DNA from: Caldifarciminota bacterium UBA3079
GTDB lineage: Bacteria > Hydrothermota > Tepidihabitantia > Tepidihabitantales > Tepidihabitantaceae
Assembly: GCA_002366635.1 (NCBI GenBank)
Contig: DFBN01000128.1
Location: forward strand, 1-13,617
Length of the DNA: 13,617 nucleotides
Reading direction: 5' to 3'
Within the stretch, counting starts at the first letter, position 1, and every line of letters begins with the position of its first letter. Shown here in pieces: positions 1 to 6,538 of the stretch. The notes beneath the pieces were generated by a model, which did no database searches, was not told the origin of the DNA, and was given only the letters and a program-made list of their open reading frames with translations. A program made the position numbers and the translations under genes.

Positions 1-84
1 TCCTCTATGGTCCGGCCGGCGGCCGAGAGCAGCGGAGCTTTCTTTGTCACAGTTCTATATCGGTTCTTGGGATACACTCAGGCC

Positions 85-113
85 TTGACTTTACCTGCCA
101 AAGCCATTATAAG
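85..113 (+). promoter_or_regulatory. Sigma70-type promoter of the lipoprotein gene
   Basis: The -35 element TTGACT (85-90) and the -10 element TATAAG (108-113) are separated by exactly 17 bp. The expected transcription start lies about 7 nt after the -10, near 120, so the mRNA would begin at or within a base or two of the ATG at 121. The -35 element is preceded by GGC, as in the two other promoters of this window. Seen in sequence; activity is inferred. Confidence 0.6.
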
Positions 114-120
114 TAAGGTA

Positions 121-483
121 ATGAAACAAATAGCTATCGCACTGTCTATGGGATTTGCTCTTCTGGCACTGTCCGGATGCGGCCGCACCAGGGAACCTGT
201 AACCAAACCTCCTTCTGCTCAACCGGGAAAGGCCAAACTAAGCAAAATGATTGCATCAATTACCAGTAACCTGGAAAGACTTGAGGCCAGGCTTGCCAAA
301 TGCCGGGTCCAAACCTCAGATACAACCGAACTGGCCAAGGCCGAGAACCTGCTCAAAGAAGCAAGGGTCGGGATTGAGGAGCTGAAAGGCATCCGCAACA
401 ATGAAGATTTGCCCCGTAAGCTATATGAAGTCAATTCCAAGTTCTACGAAGCAGACAAAATCCTATCAGTGCTGGAAAAATAA
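121..483 (+). CDS. Small coiled-coil lipoprotein
   Basis: This encodes a 120-residue protein of unrecognised family. The N-terminus has a positively charged start (MK), a hydrophobic stretch and a lipobox LSGC with Cys20, so it should be exported by Sec, lipidated by Lgt and cleaved by signal peptidase II, leaving a membrane-anchored periplasmic protein. A short proline-containing linker (about residues 25-38) is followed by a charged helical region rich in Leu, Glu and Lys (about 38-120) that looks like a coiled coil. The frame is open back to position 7, but the ATG at 121 is chosen because it gives a complete lipoprotein signal and sits directly below a good promoter. An AAGG at 115-118 is only 2 nt from the ATG, too close for a normal ribosome binding site. 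The role could be structural or a partner of another envelope protein; no function can be assigned. Confidence 0.75.
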   Translation: MKQIAIALSMGFALLALSGCGRTREPVTKPPSAQPGKAKLSKMIASITSNLERLEARLAKCRVQTSDTTELAKAENLLKEARVGIEELKGIRNNEDLPRKLYEVNSKFYEADKILSVLEK

Positions 484-610
484 CGGACCAACGAGAATAA
501 GCCCTACGCCCGATCCGATGTCTGGCTTGACATCATAATCCTATCATTATATATATCATTGTAGTTATCATGAGGCTCAGTAATAATAGTTTATCCGTTA
601 TGGAGGATTT
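484..610 (+). promoter_or_regulatory. Promoter region of the transglutaminase-like gene
   Basis: This 127-nt AT-rich intergenic region holds TTGACA (527-532) and TATATA (550-555) with a 17-bp spacer; the start of transcription would be near 562. The sequence ATCAT occurs at 532, 543, 555 and 567, that is every 11-12 bp across the promoter. The Shine-Dalgarno GGAGG (602-606) lies 4 nt before the ATG at 611. No terminator for the upstream lipoprotein gene was seen. Confidence 0.6.
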
Positions 611-2821
611 ATGGAATTTATTCTCTGTCTGATGGTCCTGCTCCCGAACGAGACCGGCATGACCACACCTTTTAAGAAAGCTGCTTGCTCAAGAGAAGAA
701 CTGGCGAATGAGACCCGTTCTGAATGGCTGAATTTCCAAAAGGTCACGAATCCGAATCCTGCGGTTCCGGACAGATTCTCCTGGGTCCAGGTAGATTCAC
801 TCTTTATTACCGGCGAATTTGCACCCGGGAAAAGGATAGTTATTTCTCATGCATTGGCTGCGGAAAGCCTCGAGCTCTACTTTCCTCCGGACACATTGCC
901 GCTGGTATGTCAGCAGGCATTGAATTATGCTCCGGCCTGGACAAAGGAAGAACTGAGAAGTGCATTTCGCAGACTGGGCGACTCGGCCGAGTTTTATGCC
1001 CGACTGCTTCTTGACACTCCGCAGAAGTATGCAGACGAAGTGGCATTCTGCATCGCCAATATCGGTCCAGAAGCCTTGGTTAACCCGTTGTTCAATCCCG
1101 AGCTTCTTCTGGACAATGCCCGCTATCTTTATGAGCTCAGTGATTCTCTGCAATATGCGGAAATCATAGATTGCGGTTCACCGCCCGGTGATTACTTTTC
1201 CACGGTCAGATACAAAGTTCTGTCTGGCACCGATACAATTGAAAAGGATTTACCGAAAGACATCTATTACAACTATCTGGTTCACCCGACAACAAGCGAC
1301 GAACTACCCAGGATGGATGGGTATGTTTATAACAGCCACTGGCGCGAATACCTTTTCTTTTGTGCGGATTCAGGCTATCCGATTCTGGGCGATTACATGA
1401 AAAAGGCCAAAGTTGTCTGGACAAGGAGAAAACAGGTGCTGCATGCGGGAAGGCCTTTTGATTCCACGGATTGTGCCCTGGATATTATCGGCAACTGGGC
1501 AAGCCGAACCGTTCCTGTAATGGCCGCTGGTAACCGGCCAATCCATCCGTCTGTGATTGCCCACGAGCACAATGGAAACTGCGGCGAGCTCCAGGACCTT
1601 TTGACTGCGGCTTGCCGCACTTGCCTCATTCCCGCGGTCAATACAATGGACCCTTGCGAAGACCATGTATGGAGCGAATTCTATGAACAGGGCTGGTATC
1701 CGTACCAGGTCGACAGGGGGTTCGGCTCAACCCATATCGCAGATACATCAATTGCATACGATGAACAGGTCGGCGGCAGCAAACGGGTTTCCGCAATCTG
1801 GAACTGGCGACCAGACGGTTTCTGGTGGACCGTAACCGGCATGTATTCTAATACTTGCTCTTTGTATGTCAGGGTACTTGACCAGGTTGGTCTGCCAATG
1901 GATGGTGCAAGAGTGCTCCTTTACAGCGAAGGCATTTCCGGCGGTCTCTCAACTACTGCTATCGGTTTCACCGATAATAGCGGTGCGGTCGCATTTGAAC
2001 TGGGTGATTTGCGCAACTTCTATGCCCGCATTTCAACACCTATCGGTAATTATCCGTCTCCAGATACCTCGGTCAAAATCATCGATATGAGCCAGACCGG
2101 CTCGGTCTATTTCAAAACATTCTATATCCCCAGCCCGATTCCAGCGGCTAGACCACGACTCAAGCATTTTACCGGAGATTCCCTCATCTTGCACAAATTC
2201 GAGATGAGTCTGATAACGGGCTCAGAACTGGATTATGGCTATTGCATCTCAAGGGGTGCCGGGTCTGGTGACCCGGACGATTCAGTAAGATTCTATCAGT
2301 TCTATGCCGACATGCACCCCGAAGCAACCATTGACCTGTTCATAACCGATACTACAGGATACAACCGCTACCTTTCCAGAGAAAGATTCGGTGCGCTCTG
2401 GCTCGGTGACAATATCCCTGCCCGGGAATTGACATTCGTCTGTCCCACTCCTGATAAATACTATCTGATTTTCTCTTCGGAAGACAAACTGTACACATCA
2501 AGATGGATTGCATTGGCTTTGAGACTATACCATCGACCACCCGTCATAGCAGAAAGAAACCCTGGAAGCCGAAAAGGAGTGAATATAATCTGCCCTACGA
2601 TTTCCAGGCACCGGCTGAAATTCAGTCTGGAGAATCTTTCTGAACCATTGTCATTCAGACTCTATGATGTATCGGGCAGGCTCCTGCAGAATCTCACCAT
2701 CAACCAGCCAGAATTCGATTATGAATCCGAGCTCCCTTCGGGTGTCTATCTCCTGAAATTGAAGAACCAGGAAGGCGAGGTTTCTAACCCGCCTGTCCGC
2801 AAGCTTATCGTCTTGCAATAG
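611..2821 (+). CDS. Secreted transglutaminase-like protein with C-terminal type A sorting domain
   Basis: This is a 736-residue protein. The central part carries a transglutaminase-like (papain-fold) core: GNCGE with Cys324, DHVW with His352 and YQVD with Asp368, the Cys-His-Asp order and spacing of that superfamily. Extra cysteines (335, 338, 349) surround the active site and could form disulfides. Residues 416 to about 505 look like a carboxypeptidase-regulatory or Ig-like beta domain. The last 75 residues, with YDVSGR at 685-690 and the ending LPSGVYLLKLK...RKLIVLQ, match a type A C-terminal sorting domain used by type IX secretion. Family members are often proteases or crosslinkers of surface proteins or peptidoglycan; the substrate here is unknown. 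The start at 611 is supported by GGAGG at 602-606, and an in-frame stop at 587-589 rules out an extension. The signal peptide is weak: it has a short hydrophobic stretch (residues 3-11) and no basic residue. The gene is followed 9 nt later by another sorting-domain protein. Confidence 0.8.
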   Translation: MEFILCLMVLLPNETGMTTPFKKAACSREELANETRSEWLNFQKVTNPNPAVPDRFSWVQVDSLFITGEFAPGKRIVISHALAAESLELYFPPDTLPLVCQQALNYAPAWTKEELRSAFRRLGDSAEFYARLLLDTPQKYADEVAFCIANIGPEALVNPLFNPELLLDNARYLYELSDSLQYAEIIDCGSPPGDYFSTVRYKVLSGTDTIEKDLPKDIYYNYLVHPTTSDELPRMDGYVYNSHWREYLFFCADSGYPILGDYMKKAKVVWTRRKQVLHAGRPFDSTDCALDIIGNWASRTVPVMAAGNRPIHPSVIAHEHNGNCGELQDLLTAACRTCLIPAVNTMDPCEDHVWSEFYEQGWYPYQVDRGFGSTHIADTSIAYDEQVGGSKRVSAIWNWRPDGFWWTVTGMYSNTCSLYVRVLDQVGLPMDGARVLLYSEGISGGLSTTAIGFTDNSGAVAFELGDLRNFYARISTPIGNYPSPDTSVKIIDMSQTGSVYFKTFYIPSPIPAARPRLKHFTGDSLILHKFEMSLITGSELDYGYCISRGAGSGDPDDSVRFYQFYADMHPEATIDLFITDTTGYNRYLSRERFGALWLGDNIPARELTFVCPTPDKYYLIFSSEDKLYTSRWIALALRLYHRPPVIAERNPGSRKGVNIICPTISRHRLKFSLENLSEPLSFRLYDVSGRLLQNLTINQPEFDYESELPSGVYLLKLKNQEGEVSNPPVRKLIVLQ

Positions 2822-2825
2822 GAGG
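2820..2825 (+). promoter_or_regulatory. Shine-Dalgarno of the 974-residue surface protein gene
   Basis: AGGAGG overlaps the last two bases of the upstream TAG stop (2819-2821) and lies 5 nt before the ATG at 2831. This fixes the start and indicates co-transcription and probable translational coupling with the transglutaminase-like gene. Confidence 0.7.
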
Positions 2826-2830
2826 CAGGA

Positions 2831-5755
2831 ATGAAGAATTTCAGAATATTATCCTTGCTTCTGCTGGTAAATCTCAGCTTCGCGATTTTCCATTCGGGCT
2901 GGCACAATGCCGGCCTGCTTACTCTCAAACTGAGAAACTACGGCCCGTTCGGATATGAAAACTGCGGAATCTGGCCCAAAGGAACAAATGAATCGTATAT
3001 CTTCGGTGCAGGAATCTGGGTCAGCGCACTGAAACAGACCGAAAACCACACAAACCTGACATCTTCTGTTGATTCGCTTGTCACATCCCTGCCCGTAAAC
3101 TCAACTGCGGGTTTTGATTCGATAAAAGGCATCCTGCTTTTGGACAATGAACTCATCTATTACCGTGCAACGACACAGACCAGTTTTGATTCCTGTGTGC
3201 GTGGGTTTGCAAACACCAGACCCGCATCCCATTCAACCGGCGAACAGGTCAAAGGAATCGACCCCCGCGTATCGGTCGGTTATAACCCATTGTCTGGAAA
3301 TTCGGAATTCGCGCCGGGCGACCTTCCCAATGAACCGGGTTACACCGATACCCTGGACCGGATATACTTCTCAGACAACCCGGGGGATACTGCACTCTGG
3401 CCACTCCGCCGGCCTAACGGTAATAAGATAATCCTGTCCAATCAGGACAGCTACAATATCTCAAACGACCTCGATACCAGCCGGCACGATTACGGTGGAA
3501 TGCCGATAAACATCAAAGTGATTCAGATAGGTTATGCCTGGGAATACCATTATTATGAAGATTTCATCTTCCTCACTTATCTTATTACAAACAATTCCCG
3601 AACCGACTCCTTGAAAAACATGCTTGCCGGTATGTGCTGTGATGCCGACATCGGTGATGCGACCGATGACCTCGTCGGTTCTGACGGGACAAGGAATTTA
3701 GGCTACGGCTGGGATTCGGACTTCCACGAACCCGGCTGGCCCAGGACACCGGGCTATATCGGATTCGATTTCCTGGAAAGTCCCCAAGGACAAGGCGGGC
3801 AACTGGGCCTCACCGCATTCAAGATTCTGCATAACCCTTCGACACCCGGCCCGGGCGTGCCAGACCCGGCCGATGACCTGGAAGCATATCTGACCCTTGC
3901 CGGCTATGACCATCCGACCGGCGAATACCACCCGTTTGATTCCATTTCCGAACCGACCGATGTCAGATTTGTCCAATGCACCGGCCCTTTCAGCCTTGCA
4001 CCGCTTGACACCGGCAGGGTAGTGATTGCAGTAATCTATGGTTCTGATTCCCTCGATTTGAGGAACAATTCCGACCTGGCACAGCGTCTTTACGACTCAG
4101 GATTTCTGACTCACAAGGCATGGGTTTTGCAGCCGAACGGCGGTGAGGAAATCAGCGGCGACTATATCATCAGATGGCGGGATTCAAGCGCAACCGGTGC
4201 CCCTCTGCACGCTGATATCGGTTGCTCAAAAGACAAAGGCAAAAACTGGCAGGACATCGTTACCAATATCCCGAGCACTGGCTCATATACCTGGCATACA
4301 GGAAACTATCCGGATGGCACCAGATACCTGGTAAGGGTTACGGTTTATGACACAATAGCGGTAGGAGAAGACCTTTCAGACTCTTGCTTCACTGTCAACA
4401 ATCCTGGCAATGGTGTGCCTGATGTAGAGCTCCTTGCACCATTGAGCGGCACTATCAGAGGAACCCGAACCGTTCAATGGGACGCGGATGACCCGGACCA
4501 TGACACACTGACAATAGACCTTTTTTTGAGTAATGACGCCATCAACTGGGATACCATTGCGACCGGCCTTCATAATACCGGCACTTATGAATGGAACAGC
4601 TTCATGTTTCACAACGGGACCTATTACCTGATGGTCAAGGCATCTGACCGGGATACATTCTCGCTTGACAGAAGTGAAACCACCATCGAAATCATGAACG
4701 ACCATCATCCGGCCGCAGATGTGGAACATATTCGAGGCGGGTGCAATTCGCTTACCATTCTTGCGTTAGAATACGATTCAACCGCTTATACCGGCCATAA
4801 CTATCAAGTCACCTTCGAACCGATTATGAGAAATCCCGAAAGAAACGACCCATATTACCGTTACAACCTGCGCGATATTACCGGGGATACCACGCTTCTG
4901 ACAACCATCGGCCTTGTTATTCAGGCGAACGGCGAGCTGTTCAGCCAGTTCTCACCTGTTATTGACGGCTTTGCCCTTCAGTTCAACACTCAGGTTGACA
5001 AAAACAGCTTCAGGTTTGTGGATTACTATGTGGAAAGAAACCGCTCGGGATTCAATGGCAATCTCCGGATGCAGGGCGAAGACAGCCTTGGCACCGCGCC
5101 TCCGCTTTCCGGTATTGAATGGTGCTTCCGCGGTTCTGACTATCGGATAAAATGGGTAAAACAGACCCCTCCCGACTCTTTGACAATCGAGGTGTACGAC
5201 TCCACAAATCAGGTCTACATACCTTATGATAGAAACCGCGGCGACTGCTGGCACTTCGGGAGTGGCGCAAAGGCCGGGAGGTATTTCAATCAAAGCTTTC
5301 ACAGAGGTTTCTATCTCGATGGCGGATATTTCTGGTTCAACCGTGACAATGAAATGACCATCCCGCCTGACACCGGCGACATATGGGTAGTCAAATCCAG
5401 TGGTCACAAAGTGCCTTGCAATGGCAATATCTACCAGTTCAGAACACCGGTCGGGATTACCCAGGCAGAAAATATATCGGTATCGAGAATCTACCGTATC
5501 GCACCGAATCCGGTTTCCAAAAGAGCATTCATTCACTACTATCTGAACAGTAAACAGACGGTCCATATTTCAGTATTCAACATCACTGGCCGGAAAGTCC
5601 GCACCCTGTTGCAAGGCGTCAGAATGCCGGGCCGATATCTGCTTGTCTGGAACGGAACCGACGACAACGGCCAGCAACTGAGCGCTGGAATATATTTCGT
5701 CAATCTTGAATCCGAGAACACCCGTTCCATCAAAAAGGCGGTATTGGTGCGCTAG
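2831..5755 (+). CDS. Large secreted multidomain beta protein with FlgD-like C-terminal sorting domain
   Basis: This is a 974-residue protein. A clear Sec signal peptide (MKNFR, Leu-rich core, cut likely after SFA at residue 18) precedes an N-terminal module with GIWPKG and FGAGIWVSA, a style seen in sorting-domain proteins of WOR-3-like bacteria. A stretch around residues 78-140 contains a C-x-R-G motif (Cys122 to Gly125) and an SHSTGE segment with His134. An Asp-rich part follows (DADIGDATDDLVGSD). Two similar Ig/fibronectin-like modules follow: one begins near 432 with PNGGEE (435-440), typical of the Kre9/KNH-type repeat family, and one near 532. The last 85 residues, starting at APNP (891-894) and containing NITGRKVRTL and GIYFV, are a FlgD-Ig-like type A sorting domain. 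It is probably a cell-surface or extracellular adhesive or structural protein; no enzyme motif was recognised. It is the second gene of a two-gene unit. Confidence 0.75.
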   Translation: MKNFRILSLLLLVNLSFAIFHSGWHNAGLLTLKLRNYGPFGYENCGIWPKGTNESYIFGAGIWVSALKQTENHTNLTSSVDSLVTSLPVNSTAGFDSIKGILLLDNELIYYRATTQTSFDSCVRGFANTRPASHSTGEQVKGIDPRVSVGYNPLSGNSEFAPGDLPNEPGYTDTLDRIYFSDNPGDTALWPLRRPNGNKIILSNQDSYNISNDLDTSRHDYGGMPINIKVIQIGYAWEYHYYEDFIFLTYLITNNSRTDSLKNMLAGMCCDADIGDATDDLVGSDGTRNLGYGWDSDFHEPGWPRTPGYIGFDFLESPQGQGGQLGLTAFKILHNPSTPGPGVPDPADDLEAYLTLAGYDHPTGEYHPFDSISEPTDVRFVQCTGPFSLAPLDTGRVVIAVIYGSDSLDLRNNSDLAQRLYDSGFLTHKAWVLQPNGGEEISGDYIIRWRDSSATGAPLHADIGCSKDKGKNWQDIVTNIPSTGSYTWHTGNYPDGTRYLVRVTVYDTIAVGEDLSDSCFTVNNPGNGVPDVELLAPLSGTIRGTRTVQWDADDPDHDTLTIDLFLSNDAINWDTIATGLHNTGTYEWNSFMFHNGTYYLMVKASDRDTFSLDRSETTIEIMNDHHPAADVEHIRGGCNSLTILALEYDSTAYTGHNYQVTFEPIMRNPERNDPYYRYNLRDITGDTTLLTTIGLVIQANGELFSQFSPVIDGFALQFNTQVDKNSFRFVDYYVERNRSGFNGNLRMQGEDSLGTAPPLSGIEWCFRGSDYRIKWVKQTPPDSLTIEVYDSTNQVYIPYDRNRGDCWHFGSGAKAGRYFNQSFHRGFYLDGGYFWFNRDNEMTIPPDTGDIWVVKSSGHKVPCNGNIYQFRTPVGITQAENISVSRIYRIAPNPVSKRAFIHYYLNSKQTVHISVFNITGRKVRTLLQGVRMPGRYLLVWNGTDDNGQQLSAGIYFVNLESENTRSIKKAVLVR

Positions 5756-5788
5756 AAAATCTAGACCGCATCTAATCAAAGCAAAGTT

Positions 5789-5815
5789 GGCTTGACATTG
5801 TCGGCCAAGCCTTTT
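5789..5815 (+). terminator. Inverted repeat with T-run, possible terminator overlapping the rpmH promoter
   Basis: GGCTTG (5789-5794) and CAAGCC (5806-5811) are perfect inverted copies separated by 11 nt and followed by TTTT (5812-5815). It could be a weak intrinsic terminator of the upstream secreted-protein gene, or an operator, because it covers most of the -35 element and part of the spacer of the rpmH promoter. The stem is only 6 bp, so confidence is limited. Confidence 0.4.
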
Positions 5816-5820
5816 ATAAT
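5792..5820 (+). promoter_or_regulatory. Consensus sigma70-type promoter of the rpmH operon
   Basis: TTGACA (5792-5797), a 17-bp spacer and TATAAT (5815-5820) match the bacterial consensus perfectly. The predicted transcription start near 5827 would leave a leader of only about 12 nt before the rpmH ATG, with the Shine-Dalgarno-like GTGAGG (5825-5830) at its very 5' end. It is expected to be very strong and constitutive, which fits a ribosomal protein gene. Confidence 0.85.
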
Positions 5821-5838
5821 CGGTGTGAGGAATAATAT

Positions 5839-5976
5839 ATGCCAAAAAGAACTTTTCAGCCATCGAATATCAGCCGAAAGCGCACCCACGGGTTTCGCGC
5901 CCGGATGAAGACCCGCAATGGCCGGGCCGTGCTCAAACGCCGCCGGGCCAAAGGTCGCAAGCGCTTGGCAGTATGA
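5839..5976 (+). CDS. rpmH: Large ribosomal subunit protein bL34
   Basis: This is a 45-residue, very basic protein. It begins [10 protein letters not shown] and continues with [23 protein letters not shown] and KGRKRLAV, the hallmark sequence of bL34, at the usual family length of 44-47 residues. It is part of the 50S ribosomal subunit and binds 23S rRNA. A GTGAGG (5825-5830) sits 8 nt upstream of the ATG. The TGA stop abuts the ATG of rnpA with no gap, so the two are probably translationally coupled. The rpmH-rnpA-yidD-yidC order is conserved widely in bacteria, normally with dnaA nearby; here dnaA is absent and a secreted-protein gene lies upstream. Confidence 0.97.
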   Translation: MPKRTFQPSNISRKRTHGFRARMKTRNGRAVLKRRRAKGRKRLAV

Positions 5977-6333
5977 ATGGACAAAGCCCTGAAGCGCAAC
6001 GAAATTCTGCGGCACCAGGTCGAACTGAACCGCATAAAACAAAACGGCCGCCGCATAGTCGGGTCGGTGCTGTATCTTTGTTATAATCCAGCAGTTAGAC
6101 CATCCCGCCGGGTAGCCTTTCTCCTTTCCAGGGGTATTAAGAACGCAGTCAAGAGAAACCGGCTCAAGCGGCACCTCCGCGAAATTTACCGGACCCACAA
6201 GAACTGGTTCCCGAGAGGTTACGATTACCTGATTCATGCTACACCTTCGGCCGCAGGCCTAAAATTCCGTCAGTTGTTAAAGCACACCGAAGACCTGACC
6301 CGCAAACTAAGCAATGATTACCAAAGCGATTAG
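5977..6333 (+). CDS. rnpA: Ribonuclease P protein component
   Basis: This is a 118-residue basic protein. The RNR signature region [15 protein letters not shown] starts at residue 55, and an early basic segment (LKRNEIL) opens the fold; the length is typical for the family. It binds the RNase P RNA and helps the ribozyme recognise and cut the 5' leader of pre-tRNA. The start ATG is directly at the end of rpmH. The gene end overlaps yidD by 20 nt. The otherwise widely conserved R-x-G region near residues 48-53 ([10 protein letters not shown]) is slightly divergent from the common SKKVGNAV but in register. Confidence 0.95.
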   Translation: MDKALKRNEILRHQVELNRIKQNGRRIVGSVLYLCYNPAVRPSRRVAFLLSRGIKNAVKRNRLKRHLREIYRTHKNWFPRGYDYLIHATPSAAGLKFRQLLKHTEDLTRKLSNDYQSD

Positions 6334-6538
6334 ATTCCTCATACAGTTTTATCAGTATACCCTTGGCACGGTCCTGCCCGATTCCTGCCGCTTCTATCCT
6401 ACCTGCTCGGAATATGCGATTCAGGCTATAGAAAAACACGGACCTGCAAAAGGGACCTGGCTTGCAATCAAACGGATTCTCCGCTGTCACCCATGGGGTG
6501 GTTTCGGCTATGACCCGGTGCCGGAGAAAATCAAATGA
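6314..6538 (+). CDS. yidD: Membrane protein insertion efficiency factor YidD
   Basis: This 74-residue protein contains the family's conserved core: the TCSEYA segment preceded by CRFYP, then [20 protein letters not shown] and three conserved cysteines. It is a small membrane-associated protein thought to help YidC-dependent membrane protein insertion. It has an amphipathic N-terminal helix ([13 protein letters not shown]). It starts inside rnpA (20-nt overlap) and ends with a 4-nt ATGA overlap onto yidC, consistent with translational coupling along the operon. Confidence 0.95.
   Translation: MITKAIRFLIQFYQYTLGTVLPDSCRFYPTCSEYAIQAIEKHGPAKGTWLAIKRILRCHPWGGFGYDPVPEKIK

Noticed and set aside
7..120. 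Extension of the lipoprotein by 38 residues to an ATG at position 7.
   Set aside because: The extension would bury the lipoprotein signal, has no ribosome binding site, and contains the promoter elements at 85-113.
590..600. TTATCCGTTA as a possible DnaA box near the transglutaminase-like gene.
   Set aside because: It differs from TTATCCACA in the last three bases, is single, and is not near dnaA or a rpmH-dnaA junction.
4952..5566. A 204-residue open frame on the minus strand inside the large surface-protein gene.
   Set aside because: It is fully covered by the plus-strand gene with a signal peptide and sorting domain, shows no recognisable family, and is rich in Arg, Val and Ile as expected for an antisense shadow.
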